Below are positions 1 to 11,900 of a stretch of 64,000 bases of DNA, one piece after another (the first letter of the stretch is position 1; each line of letters opens with the position of its first letter). The stretch spans positions 13,206,001-13,270,000 of the forward strand of contig JANTQA010000047.1 in assembly GCA_027625915.1 (NCBI GenBank). Reading direction: 5' to 3'. The stretch is from Anaeramoeba flamelloides (Eukaryota > Metamonada > Anaeramoebidae). A model generated the notes under the pieces. It did no database searches, was not told where the DNA came from, and worked only from the letters and a program-made list of their open reading frames with translations. A program made the translations under genes and the position numbers.

Positions 1-3000
1 TCTGCATCTAAGACGATTTTTGCAGCTGAACCTCTTGAGCGTACAATCATGGATTCACGTCTTCCATCTGCAATTAAGACGGTTGCTCTTCTTTCACGTT
101 CTTCGGTGATTTGGATTTCCATTGCTTGTTTGATATCGCCAGGTGGATTAATATTAAAAATTTCACATCTGTGAACAACAACACCCCATCTATTACAATC
201 AGATTCAATTTGTTGTTTTAATTGTCTCTATTAAGAAATTTAAATAGAAGATAGAAATTTTATAAATAAAAGGTATAAAATGAATGGAAATGGAAAAGGA
301 AATGGAAAAGGAAAAGGAAAAGAAAAAGAAAAAGAAAAAGAAAAAGAAAGAAAAAGAAAAAGAAAGGAAATTTAAAAGAAAAAGAAGCAAAAAACGAAAA
401 ATATTAATTTTTAAGGTTATTTTTGAAGAAAACATTTTCAAACTTAAAAAAGGAAGAGAATGAGATCCGAATAATGTTATACTTTAGTCATAATGAGAAC
501 TGTTAAATGAATTTTGTTAAATTTTAAAAATTGGTATTTAAATTTTAAAAAGGAAAAATCTTTTCTTTCATTTCATTTCATCGTGATTATAATTTTTTTT
601 TTTTCATCCTTTTTAAGGAAAAATCATAATCAGTGATAGAATCTGAATTTAAGAAAGGATCAGTAATTCATAAATATATAACTAATATGGTAGTTGCGTT
701 TTAAATTTTTTTAATTCAAATGGTTCTATTGTTTATGATTTAATTTTATACTTTTTTTGAAATCAGTTATTAAATTCCATATTATACAATATTTAAAAAT
801 CGAGTTTAATTAATATTTCTTGATTAATTCAAGGATTTGAAAAAATATTTAAATCGAAAACACAATTTCAATTTTATTTTGATAATGTTAATTATCTTTC
901 TTTTATTGTGATAAATAATTCAGAAATAACTTCATCTTTTTCTTAAAATATTTTAAAAAGAGAAAGAAATTTGAAAAAAATATTGTTTTTTTTTTTACAA
1001 AAATAAGGTGACTAAATAAAATTTTAAAAAGCGTATCAAAGAAACGCCCTATAAATAATTTCAAAAAATCATAGAATAATGCTTAAATAAAAATTTGGTA
1101 TTTTCTAAATTTCATTTTTTTAATTTTCTTGTTTTTTATAAATATTATCAAAGCCTCTGTAAGGTATTTTCAAAAAAGATGTTAGTTTTTTTGTTTTTTT
1201 TTCAGATAATTTTCTTTTGAAATAGTTCTTTTCATAATTTGGTAATATAAAATTAAGTGAAATATTAATACTGATAGAATTGGTACATATTGGGTAGATT
1301 TCAAAATATGGTGATCAAGTTCTTTTCAAAAAATGGAAAAAAATATACACACTTTTTTTTTACAAAACAAGGAACAATAAAATTGTGTAAATAAAGGATA
1401 ATATTGAAAGTATCCAAACAATTTTTTAAACTGAAAAATATATTTATCGGTTTTTGCTTTTATTTTAAATTTTCTCTGAATTAAAACTATGTGGAAAACG
1501 ATTTTCAAGATCAAAAAGTAAAAAATAACCTCCTAATTTTGGCATTTCAAAAATATCATTGAAAATTATTATCAAAAAGTTTTCATAAACTTTTATGATA
1601 GTAATTTCATAATAAAAAAAAAAAAATTGATTATTATTAATACCAAATTAATGATGAATGAAATTTTTGGTTATTTAAATAGTTTACTAAAACTAAGTGT
1701 AATAAAGATATTTGAAAATAAATTTACCCATTTTTTAGGAAATAGCTTACAAAGGAAGTACAAATAAATACCAACCATTTGAGTGTTTCAATTCTTGTAA
1801 AAACAATTTGTTTTTCTCATTTATAATTCATTTCAAATTATCATTCATGTTTTTTTTTTTCTCAATTTTAATTCAAATATTCATATTAAATAAACAATAA
1901 CTCATAGTTTGATCATAAATGCCTTTTTAAAAATTAAAAAATCTATTATTATTAAATAAAAAACAAAAATTATTTTTAAATGGCAACTTTGTTAATTAAA
2001 TGGAAATAATAACCATAAAGTTAATTAATCAAGTTTTTTGAAACTACCCATTTTATGAAAAAAAAATTGAAAATTTTGGATTAAATACTTTAAGATTATT
2101 TAAAATAAAGCCATCATTTGTGTCTGACGAATCAAAACATCGGTGAATTAGGCTCTTTATCTCTTGAGATCCAGAAGAACCCCGTGGTGGCTTGATTTTA
2201 GATAGTCCTTAATTCAAATAAAAAAAAAAATAATAAAAAACTAAAGAATAATACCTTTGGTATTATTCAAAATAAAGAATCATTATTGATCTTGTAATTA
2301 GTAAAGGATCAAGAAAATTATGAATCTTTAGTAAAATTTCTACATAAAAATTTGAAAATTAGGGAATTACTGTAGAGTAACGTGGGGTGCAGTGGAGAGC
2401 ATAAGTTTTTTTTAATTTTTAAAATTCAAAAAAAGCTATCGGTAATTTTTTTTAATTTAAAAAAAATTGAGTAAAAAAAAAAAAAAAAGGTTTTACAGAG
2501 TTCAAAAGAAATGGAGTAAAATCTTTAATAATAAGAAAGATCAGTAAACTAAAAAGGATTTAAATACTGCATTTTTAAATGTATGTAAAACTCAATTTCT
2601 GTAATGTTTTTTTAAACAAAATTGATATTTGGTGTTAATCAATTAATGGGTTGTGTAGTATTAAATTAAAATTAAAACTAAGTACATTTTTCTGCCGACA
2701 TAGGGAGACATTTTTAACTCTAGAAAAATCCAAACTTTTTTTTTCTTTTCTTTCTCTTTTTCTTGTCTTTTTTTGAAAAAAACATTTTTTCTTTTCATTT
2801 TTTAAAGAAAAGCTATCCTATGAGTTATAATCTGTTCTACATTAAAGTTAGGATAAAAATATCTAAAATAAAGTTTCCAGTTTTCATCCAAAAAGGCGGT
2901 AATTTTGTTGGATCACCTCTCTTCAATAATCTAAAAAAAAAAAAAAAAAAAAATTCAAACTTTTTGTTGTTATGATTAACAAAAAATATCTCAATTCCTA

Positions 3001-4368
3001 AATAAAATGTTTCTGTTGTCATAATAAAAAAGACTTTTGTTTAACACTACTAGTCTGATTTATTTTTGAATCAATAATATTCTCATTTAATGAAAATAAA
3101 TAAATTGGATTATATGATGGTATTTGAATTTTATAAAAGGAAAAAATTTACACTTCAGTTCCTGTTTTTTTTTGGTTTACCAAGGAAATTTCAAAGAAAT
3201 AAATTGAAATATGATCTTTCTTTTTCTTTGAATGTATTCCTTTTTTTTGTTTGTTTTGATCTGTTTTGGGTTAACTGATAATTCTAATTGAAAAAAGAAA
3301 ATGAGTCAGATGAAATTTTATCTTTTTTAAACCACAACAAATAAACAAATCAGAAATTTTTCATATTTAATTCAAGTAAAGAATTTGTTGAATAAAATCA
3401 ATAAAAAAATGTTATTTTTTTTTTGAGAAGAAAAAAAAATGGAAAGAAAAAAAATGAAAAGAAAAAAAAAATGAATAGAAAAAAAAAATTGTTTTACATT
3501 GATTAATTCACGAGAAGAAAAAGTATCATCCAAAGTAAGTTGTGCAATTATATTACGTGTTGACGCCTGAGTAAGAAGTTCTAATGCATCTGGAAGGTTT
3601 TGAATTGAAAAGACTGCTTGTTTTGGATCAAGAATTTGGAAATAAAGAATGGCATCAATCTCAATTTCGACAAGATCTCTTGAAATTACTCTTTGTTTTG
3701 TACAATCAATAACATCTTTTAGTTTGTTTATTATTTTTTATTTTTTATTTTTTTTTTTATTTATTTTGTTGTTTACCAAATTAAGAAAAATTCTTTTTTT
3801 TTTAAAAAAAAAAAAAAAAAAAGTGGAAAAAAAGGTTGAGCAAAAACCTTACGTTCACGAAGATCAATTCGATCTGTAATCATTTTTCGAACGACTTGTC
3901 TATTTCCAACAACTTCTGCATAACGCCAATTTACAACTCTAGGGGAATCAATAAAAGGTGCTAACAAATTTATACCAGGAGTAAGTGTTCTATGGTATTT
4001 ACCATATCGTTCGATAATCATGACTTCGGTACGTCTAATTTATTTTAAGGACAAACAAAATGGTTTTTAAATTTGTTGGTTCACAAAAGATTAAAAAAAA
4101 AAAAAAAAATTGGTTAGGTAATCTGAAAACTTTCTCTTTTTGACTTTTCCCATTTTTTAAAAAAAATTTTTGTTGTTCCGAGAGGAAAAAAAGAAAAAAA
4201 ATTTAGAAAAAAAAAAAATTAAAAAATAAAAAAATTGTTTTTTAAACAAAAAGAATCTTACCGAACAATTCGAATTAATTTAAAAAAGAGAGTGTAAAGA
4301 ATTATTAAAACCAATGCAAAAGCAATAAAAAACCCTACATATCCACCAGCATTAGAATCTTCGGCCAT
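1..4368 (-). CDS. SPFH/band-7 (stomatin/paraslipin-like) membrane protein, 3' end outside window
   Basis: Four exons can be joined on the minus strand: 4368-4262, 4034-3853, 3715-3498 and 227-1. All introns are GT-AG, and the protein stays in frame for 244 residues before running off the window. It begins MAEDSNAGG, followed by one hydrophobic segment (about residues 10-32). A full SPFH core follows, with MIIERYGKYHRTLTPGINLL, DLVEIEIDAILYFQILDP, a TLDDTFSSRELIN stretch and DCNRWGVVVHRCEI. The E-R-R-RA-TVLIADGRRES helix start matches the stomatin/STOML2 group. Such proteins oligomerise on membranes and scaffold microdomains or proteases. No mitochondrial presequence is evident, since the N-terminus looks like a signal anchor. 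The start is the first ATG before the membrane segment. The last intron is unusually large (3.27 kb). The C-terminal coiled coil and stop are not visible. Family assignment is firm, but the paralogue is uncertain. Confidence 0.93.
228..3497 (-). other. 3.27-kb intron of the SPFH gene
   Basis: The GTAAAA donor is at 3497 and the AATAG acceptor ends at 228, joining exons in phase 0. The interior is almost pure A/T with poly-A/poly-T runs and no credible exon. The short reading frames at 205-441, 1326-1514, 2763-3022 and 3090-3278 are homopolymer translations. About 2118-2215 is a distinctly less AT-rich patch that I cannot identify. Confidence 0.85.
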
Positions 4369-5917
4369 TTAAAAAAAAATAATAAACAATTTTAAAGAAT
4401 AAAAAAATGATTTATTTTTTGAAAAGTTTATGTTATCTATGTAATAGAGAGTATGAGAGAAAGAAAATTTCAACTTTCAAACAATTTTTGCTCACCTTTG
4501 GTTAAATTATATCTGTGTAAGAAAACCAATAAACCCAAAAACTTTTTAGCTTTGTTTGAAAAGAGATGAAGTAAGAATTAATTAGTTAAAATTGTAAAAA
4601 ACTTTGGAAAAAACTTGACTCCAGAGCTGTTCTTTGAAACGAAATGTTGTTAATATGTTTTTCTAGACGTGTAAAAAGTCAAAGAACGGTAATTTTTGTG
4701 ATATTTTTGGCTTACTATGTATTTACTCATTATTTTTTTCTGAATTAGCATCTCCAATATATAACTGTTCATAACTCTCCATAATTATTAACCTAAGTCA
4801 ATTTTTTTTCTTTTTCTAAAGAAAAAAAAAAAAAAAAAGTTGTTATTAAAATTTCTTTTAGTTGACTTACTTTTATAGAATAGATTAACCCATGTTTGAA
4901 ATTTGAGTCAGTGACTCTTTTTTTTTATAGAAAGACTACACACTCGTTAACTTAAGAAACCAATAATAAACAATAAGAAAATATGATATTGGTATCTGAT
5001 CGTTCTATTATTTAAAAAAAATCAAATTCTCAAAGATGAAGTTTCAAATTAGTAAATTTTTTTGTGAAAAATCAAAGAGAGTTGACTATAATGAAAATTG
5101 CATTAAAAATAGGTTCAATTATAAAAGTTTCTCAATCAAATTAAATTCGAAGATTTTAAAAAACTTACAATACCAATGAATTAACCAACAAAATCAAATC
5201 AAGTCTAGAGATACATCAGACAGTGAATTAGATGATACATTGTAATAAGAAGAACAAAAAAACAGCTTATATTTTGAAACACAGATTTTTTGCTCTTGGA
5301 ATGGAGTATTTTGACACTATTCTAATTTCTTTTGCATTTTATTGTTTTCCATTTAGATCTTTTTATTTTGTCTTTTTTTACTACTTGGATTGATGACATT
5401 AAATGATCAAAAAAACATGTTAACTATCATACAATGTACTTTTTTCAACCCTTCTTTCAATTCAGAACGGAGACAATAGTTAAAGATTCTTGTAAAAGAT
5501 ATTTGCTACCAAGAAACCAATTAAAAACATTTATTATTTGAAAAAATGGATGATTGAAAAAAGAGTGTTGTTTTTTAATTGTAAAGTTCTGAGAATCATG
5601 GAATTTAGGAAACTTTACTGACCAACTGTTTGTGTTAGCCACTAAAAAAACCATTACCAAATCATACAAAACATTTTAAGGTATCACAACTAAGAAACGA
5701 TACAAAATAAGTTTCATTTTTTTCAAAAAGTTTCCTTTTAGATCCCCAAACAACAACCAAAAAAAAAACTAAAAAGACAAACAAAATATTCAACAAAAAA
5801 AATTTCAACAAAAAGCAGGAAACTTCCTTAATTGTAGTTACACAAACCAAACCAAACCTTGACAAGTTTTTATCGATTTAATAGTTTTTAAAATTGTTGA
5901 AAAATTCTTTTTTCAAA
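4369..5917. other. Divergent intergenic region between SPFH gene and VPS39
   Basis: This 1.55-kb spacer lies between two start codons that point away from each other, so it should hold both promoters. It is A/T-rich with poly-A and poly-T runs. I see no TATA-like element that stands out from the background. The reading frames at 5457-5865 are low-complexity and judged non-coding. Confidence 0.6.
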
Positions 5918-8900
5918 ATGGAAACACATTGTGCGTTCGAGTATTCGCTTATCATTAAAAATATTGGGAAAATTGAATCAATCCAAACTTGGAACAACAA
6001 TTTAATTGTCTCTTTAAATAATGGCTCTCTTATTCGGTACCAAGTAGATCAGATCTCGAAAAATTTTGAATTTCAAGCAACAGAAATAACCCGCATACAA
6101 AAATTTACAAAAAAAGGAATTACACAAATGAGTGTTGTTCAACCAAAAAGCATCTTGATTGCACTGTTTGATTCGGTTTGTTAATTACCTTTTTTCTTTC
6201 AAAAAAAGAAAAAAACAACAAAAGAATTGTTGAAAAATTTCTTCTTTTTTTTTTTGTTAATTCAAAAAAAAATAAATCACATAACTTGAAACATTTTAAA
6301 ATTAAAGAACTAAGAAACAATTAGTTTCAGTACCCCCTTCTTCACCGTAACAAAAGAATCCAAAAGAAAGGAAATTACAAATGAAATCAGAAATTTTAAT
6401 CAAAAGAAAAAAACCTTTTTGATTATAATTTCAAGAAAACTCTTTATTTTTTTTGTATATAAAAAAAAGCTTAAAAGTCATACTAAGCTAAGACTATATT
6501 ATGAGAATTTTAACAATTCTATTGGTACTGTTAGTTGAAAAATAAAAGGAACAAAATTTTCAATCAGCTTGCAAAAAAAATAATAAGAAAGAAGAATTAT
6601 TGAAATCATCAAAAGCTCCCAATTTTAAAAGGGAAAAAAGAATCGAATAGATTTGTAGAATTAAATAATTGAAATTTGTCTTGGATCTATTTAATCTTTT
6701 TTGGGAAAGATGAAGAAAAATTTTGTTCGATTTATTTGACAACAAATAGTGAAAGGAATTTAACAAATTACATTAAAAACTTTTTTAATCAAAACTATTT
6801 TCCATGACTAATACATTAGATTTCTGTAAAGTGTCGTAGAATACATGACTTTCCCAGAATTCAGCATAATATGACAAAATCAAAGACTCTATTCGATTCT
6901 ATTCTTTTAAATTCTGGAAAAGCTAACAACGTTAGTTTTTAAAAGAATTGAATAAAATCAAAGGATTTTACTCAATATTTTTAAATTCTGGAAAAGCAAA
7001 TAAAGTTTTTTTTTTGGGTTTCTGTTTTTTTCTGTGAAGTGTTCTAGGTTTTTTTGAGGTTTTCTATTTTATTTGTGAAGTGTTCTAGGTTTTTTTTACT
7101 TTAGAAATAAACCGAAAATTTATTAAAATTTTCTGTTTATTTCTAAAGTAAAAAAAAACCTAACCAAAATCTATCGATTTTACAAATAAATAGAAAACTC
7201 AAAAAAACCTAACGAAAATCTATCGGTTTTCTAAATAAACAGAAAACTCAAGAAAACCTAACGAAGATTTTTTTAATTCTTATTTTTGTTTCAAAAATCT
7301 ATTAATTTTCTAACAAACAAAAATTAAAAAAAAACCTGATGGTGGGTATCTAGGTTTTTAGCTTTTGTTTAGAAATTCAATACATTTGTGAATCAAAACT
7401 AAAAATCCATGGAACCTAACTGTATTTTTTCTGTTTTTTTTGGAAAACCATTAGATTTTCTTAAAGCCCTAGTCTCAGTATAAAAGCAAAAAATATCCAT
7501 TTTTTTTCAATCTTTTTTTAAATTAACTTATTCAAAAACCCCATGAATAAAAGGTTGCCTGAAATGTAAAAATGATTACAATTCAAACCTATCCAAATAT
7601 TTGGTTCAAAACTATAACTTAAAGATATTTCAAAAAAGTTAATTTAAAAAAAATGACAAAAAAAAATGGCCATTTTTTGCTTTTTTACTGATACTAGGGC
7701 TTTAAGCCATTATTTTCCAATTACTAAATGAAAATTGTTATTTCAAGTCCCAAAATATTTTACTGATTATTCCACTAAAAACCCAAATATCTTCACAAAA
7801 TCAATTAGGAACAATATTTTTAGAAATTTAACTAAATTCTTCCTTATCGAAATTTTGAAATAAAATTTAAATTTGCACAATTTGATCTGAATAGTAAAAC
7901 AGAAAACCTCAAAAAAATTACTGCTAGCTTTTCCAAAATTTAAAAGAATAGAACAAAATCAAAATGTCACTAAATTCTTTTGAATTCTGGAAAATATAGG
8001 CACATATCTGCACTCTACTACACCAGCAACACCTTTAAAACCATAAAATAAATAAACTTTGTTTTTGCCAATATGAGCCGGAAAAAAAAATTTACAAATA
8101 TCAATTATTATTTATAACCTTTTAAGAATAAATAAAAAATAAGTAGAATAATACACATTAAAAAATAGTTGATACCTTTATGGAGTAGATCGAATCAATC
8201 TAGACTAAAATTCAAAATTTTCCACACAGTTAAAACAATTCAAACAACTACAATAATAGAAATTCAATCAAATTGGAGATAATTTTGATTTTTCTAGAAT
8301 AGGAAAATCATTTTTTCATCTTTAAGTTTTCTGTTTTCATTTCATTTTTTGAATTACGTAACTTGTTTCGTTTGATCGAAAAATTTTTCCTACGATTGAT
8401 ATTCTGTTAAAGTCGAGTTGTTCAAAATAGAAGAACTCAAATTAAATTAGTCAATGGTATCTAACCATTTGATCGATCAATAATCCTAATAGAATTTAAA
8501 CAAATTTACCAATGCATTTTTTTGCTTTGCTCTCTCCAAAATTTTTAACACACCAATGATTTATTTATTTGTATTGATAATTATTTATTTTTTGTTTTGC
8601 AAGTATTGTAATTTATAAACAATTGTTAACATTTCAATTAGTGATTGGTTCTAAAACGGTATTTCTTCTAGAATTGATTAAATAAGATTTTTTTTTATTA
8701 CAAAAATCGAATTTTGGTGTGTTAAAAATTTTGAATTGGAGTTTAGATATTCTTCTTAAAAATTTCAAAACTAAAATTCTGAGGTTTCCCCTTTGAGAAA
8801 AACAACAATGTTCATTTTGATCTTCAATTGAAGATCAAATATAATTCCAATAGAAATCAATATGTTTTTTCTACAAACATTTTCACACTTTAAATAACTT

Positions 8901-11900
8901 TAAAATAACACCTTTTTACCTAGTGATTCTAGATCTTGCAAAAAAAAAATCTAAAAAAAAAAAAGTAAAATGAGAAAAAATGATTTCAATTTTGAAATTT
9001 GCAAAATAAAATTTTTTCTTCGAATATTCTTTCAAACCTTTTAAACACATGTAATCCACATATGACAACGGAACCCCTTTGACCCGAGAACAGTTTAAAA
9101 TAAACTTTGATTCAGTCAAAAAGGTACAACATTTTTTTCAAATATCAATTATTGTTTATAATTGTCCTTTAAAGAAAACATCGAAAATAAGTAGAATAAT
9201 ACAAATTAAAGGATAGTTGATATCCGTATGGAATATAACTAATAAATCAATGTATTTTCTTAAAAATTTCAAAACACAAATCCTTAGTTCCACATTGAGA
9301 AAAACAACAATGCTCATTTTGATCTTTAATTGAAGATCCAAATAAAATTCCAATAGAAATTAATATGATTTCCCACGATCATTTTCACTGTTTCAATAAC
9401 ATTAAAATAACACTTTTTTTACTTAATGACAAAAAATCTTTAAATAAAAAAAAATTGCAAATGAATTAAGTATCGAAAAAAAAAAAAAGCAATATGTTGA
9501 AAAAAAAAATGTGATAAAATGATTTCAATTTTGAAATTTGCAAAATTATATTTTTACTTCTAATATCGATTCAAACCCTTTAAATTCATACAATCCACTC
9601 ACCACAACCACACACCCCCATGGCTGGGAAATGGTTTAGTAATTCGTTTATGTTTAATATAGAAAAATTTGATCAGAGAGAGATTGTTAAATATTTCTTT
9701 TTTATCATTTTTTTTTTTTTTTTTGACTTTTTTATCTCTTTAATTGAACTTTTTCATTACTTTAAACAATTTTAAACCATTTATAACCCTTTTTAATTTA
9801 AAAAGGAATTAGGTAAACCCACAATAATATTTTTTTTTTGGATAAAATGGGATTATTGGGAGTTTGGTAGATTCTCACTAATTAAATCAATTTTTGAATC
9901 CCTACTGTGAATTAAAGTTATTGTTAAATTTAGTGATAGCTGTATAATTCTCCTAAGAATCCGATATACTCCATAAATTGGGTAGTATTTAGCCCCAATT
10001 ACATCCCCTTTCATTTTATAATAGCTAAAAATATTTTAAACCAACCTGACAATTTCCTCAATGAATTAGTGATTCTATGAAACATAAGTCCAATTTTGAA
10101 TTAAAATTAGACATTGGTGGCTTTTTTAATTTTTTTGGTTTTGAGAAAATGATATACAATCAAAAATACAGTGGATAAGGGGAATTGAATACCATACCAT
10201 CTTATGATAAGTTTTACATATTACCACCGTCCCAATATTGATTCTCTTAAAATGTTTCAATTTTTATAATTAATGAACTAAAAGAGAAAAAAAGGTGGAA
10301 AATTTTATGAATTTAAATCTTACAAATCAATCTTAATTTTTTTTTTAAATTCTTTTTCAAATAAACAATAACACTCCTAATAAATAACAACAACAACAAC
10401 AACAACAATAACAACAACAACAACAACAAAACTAAATAATTTATTAATTTGCAATATTAAAAAAAAAAAGACTGTCCAACTTTTTAATTTAAAAACAATG
10501 AAACCACTTGGTGTTTTATGTTCAAAAAAAGCACTTATCTTTTCTTATAATAAAAGAAAAACACTTTGCATTGGATTAAAAACAAAATTATTAATTTTTA
10601 AATGGAAAAACAACACCTTTCAAAAAACAATTGATATTCCAATTCCGACTATTCCCAAGACACTTGAATGGTTTAAAGCAACGAAAATATGTATAGGATT
10701 TAAAAAGGAATATATTTTAATGAATCTTCGGGATAATTCAAATAAACAATTATTTGCTTTAGGCAAAAACAGTCTTCCCATTTCTACAAAAATATCAGAT
10801 GAAGAAATCCTTTTGGGGAAAGAAAGTAAAAATTCTCTTTTAACATTTCATAAAATTCTCAATTTTATAGAAGATCTGATACTAATAAATCTGTCTATAT
10901 AAATATATACTAATATTTAAATTTCTAATTTCTAATATACCATCTCAATTTTCTTTATCTTTCTTTTTATCTTGCTTTATACCATTATTACCTATTGCTT
11001 CCTTTTTAATGTTATAATGATTACCATAACGAAAAAAAAAAAATATTAATTTACTTTCATTATTAATACTTATTATTAAACTAGAAATCTGCATTTTTCA
11101 AGATCCTTATGGAAAGGCACCAAGAGCATATGGAATAACTTGGGTTGATTCCCCAAAAAATATTTTTTATTTTCAGCCATATGTACTCGGGATGTTTTCA
11201 CAAGATATTAGAGTTCGAACATTGAACACCAAAAGATTAGTTCAAAATATCGAAATTCCTGAAACAATATCTTTCTGTTATGGCGAGCATGAAAACATAC
11301 GATTTGGATACACATTTAATAAAGAAGGTATTTGGAGATTAAACGAAATCCCACTTTTAGTACAAGTTGATATGCTATGCTCTGAAACTAATTACGAAGA
11401 AGCCTTGCAACTATGTCAACTCGTAGACACCTTGGATGAAGTAAATAAAAAGGAGAAATTTAACACAATAAAAATGGATTATGCCTTTTATTTATTTAAC
11501 AAAAGAAAATTCGTACAGGCAATGGAATATTTTCATGAAGTTGGCTGTGATCCTAGAATTGTTTTATCATTATTCCCATCCCTGGTACCTCCTGTTGTTT
11601 ATGAGGGATTCTATATTCCTACCATCAAAATTAAAAAATTAGATGAAAATGAGCAATTAGAGGCTATTTTTGGTTTAATTGATTATTTACAACAAACGAG
11701 AAATTCTTCGTAATAATTTTGCTATTTTTATTTTTTTTATTATTATTATTTTTCAATTTTTCGGAATTTTGTACTTTAGATTGCGAATTAAAAAAACAAT
11801 TAGAGAATAATATCAGAACATAAACCCCATTTCACTCATGGGACACATTCAAAAATAAAAAATTCACTTATTGTTAAATACCAATCAATATAGGATTAAT

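Larger units (their letters stand above)
6176..10470 (+). other. VPS39 intron 1 (4.3 kb), filled with nested repeats
   Basis: The GTTTGT donor is at 6176 and an A-run followed by AG ends at 10470. The interior holds a foldback element (6826-8020) with a TTAA MITE inside it. Two adjacent copies of the TTCAGTCAAAGGGG-end family follow (8063-9095 and 9111-9625), the first split by another MITE. An (AAC)n tract lies near the acceptor. About 9630-10380 is A/T-rich sequence in which I see no feature. Confidence 0.85.

Noticed and set aside
205-441. Phe/Ser-rich minus-strand reading frame
   Set aside because: It is a translation of a GGAAAAG-type homopurine run inside an intron and has no protein-like composition.
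5457-5865. Two minus-strand frames between the SPFH gene and VPS39
   Set aside because: They are low-complexity Phe/Leu/Val strings with no conserved residues and lie in a promoter region.
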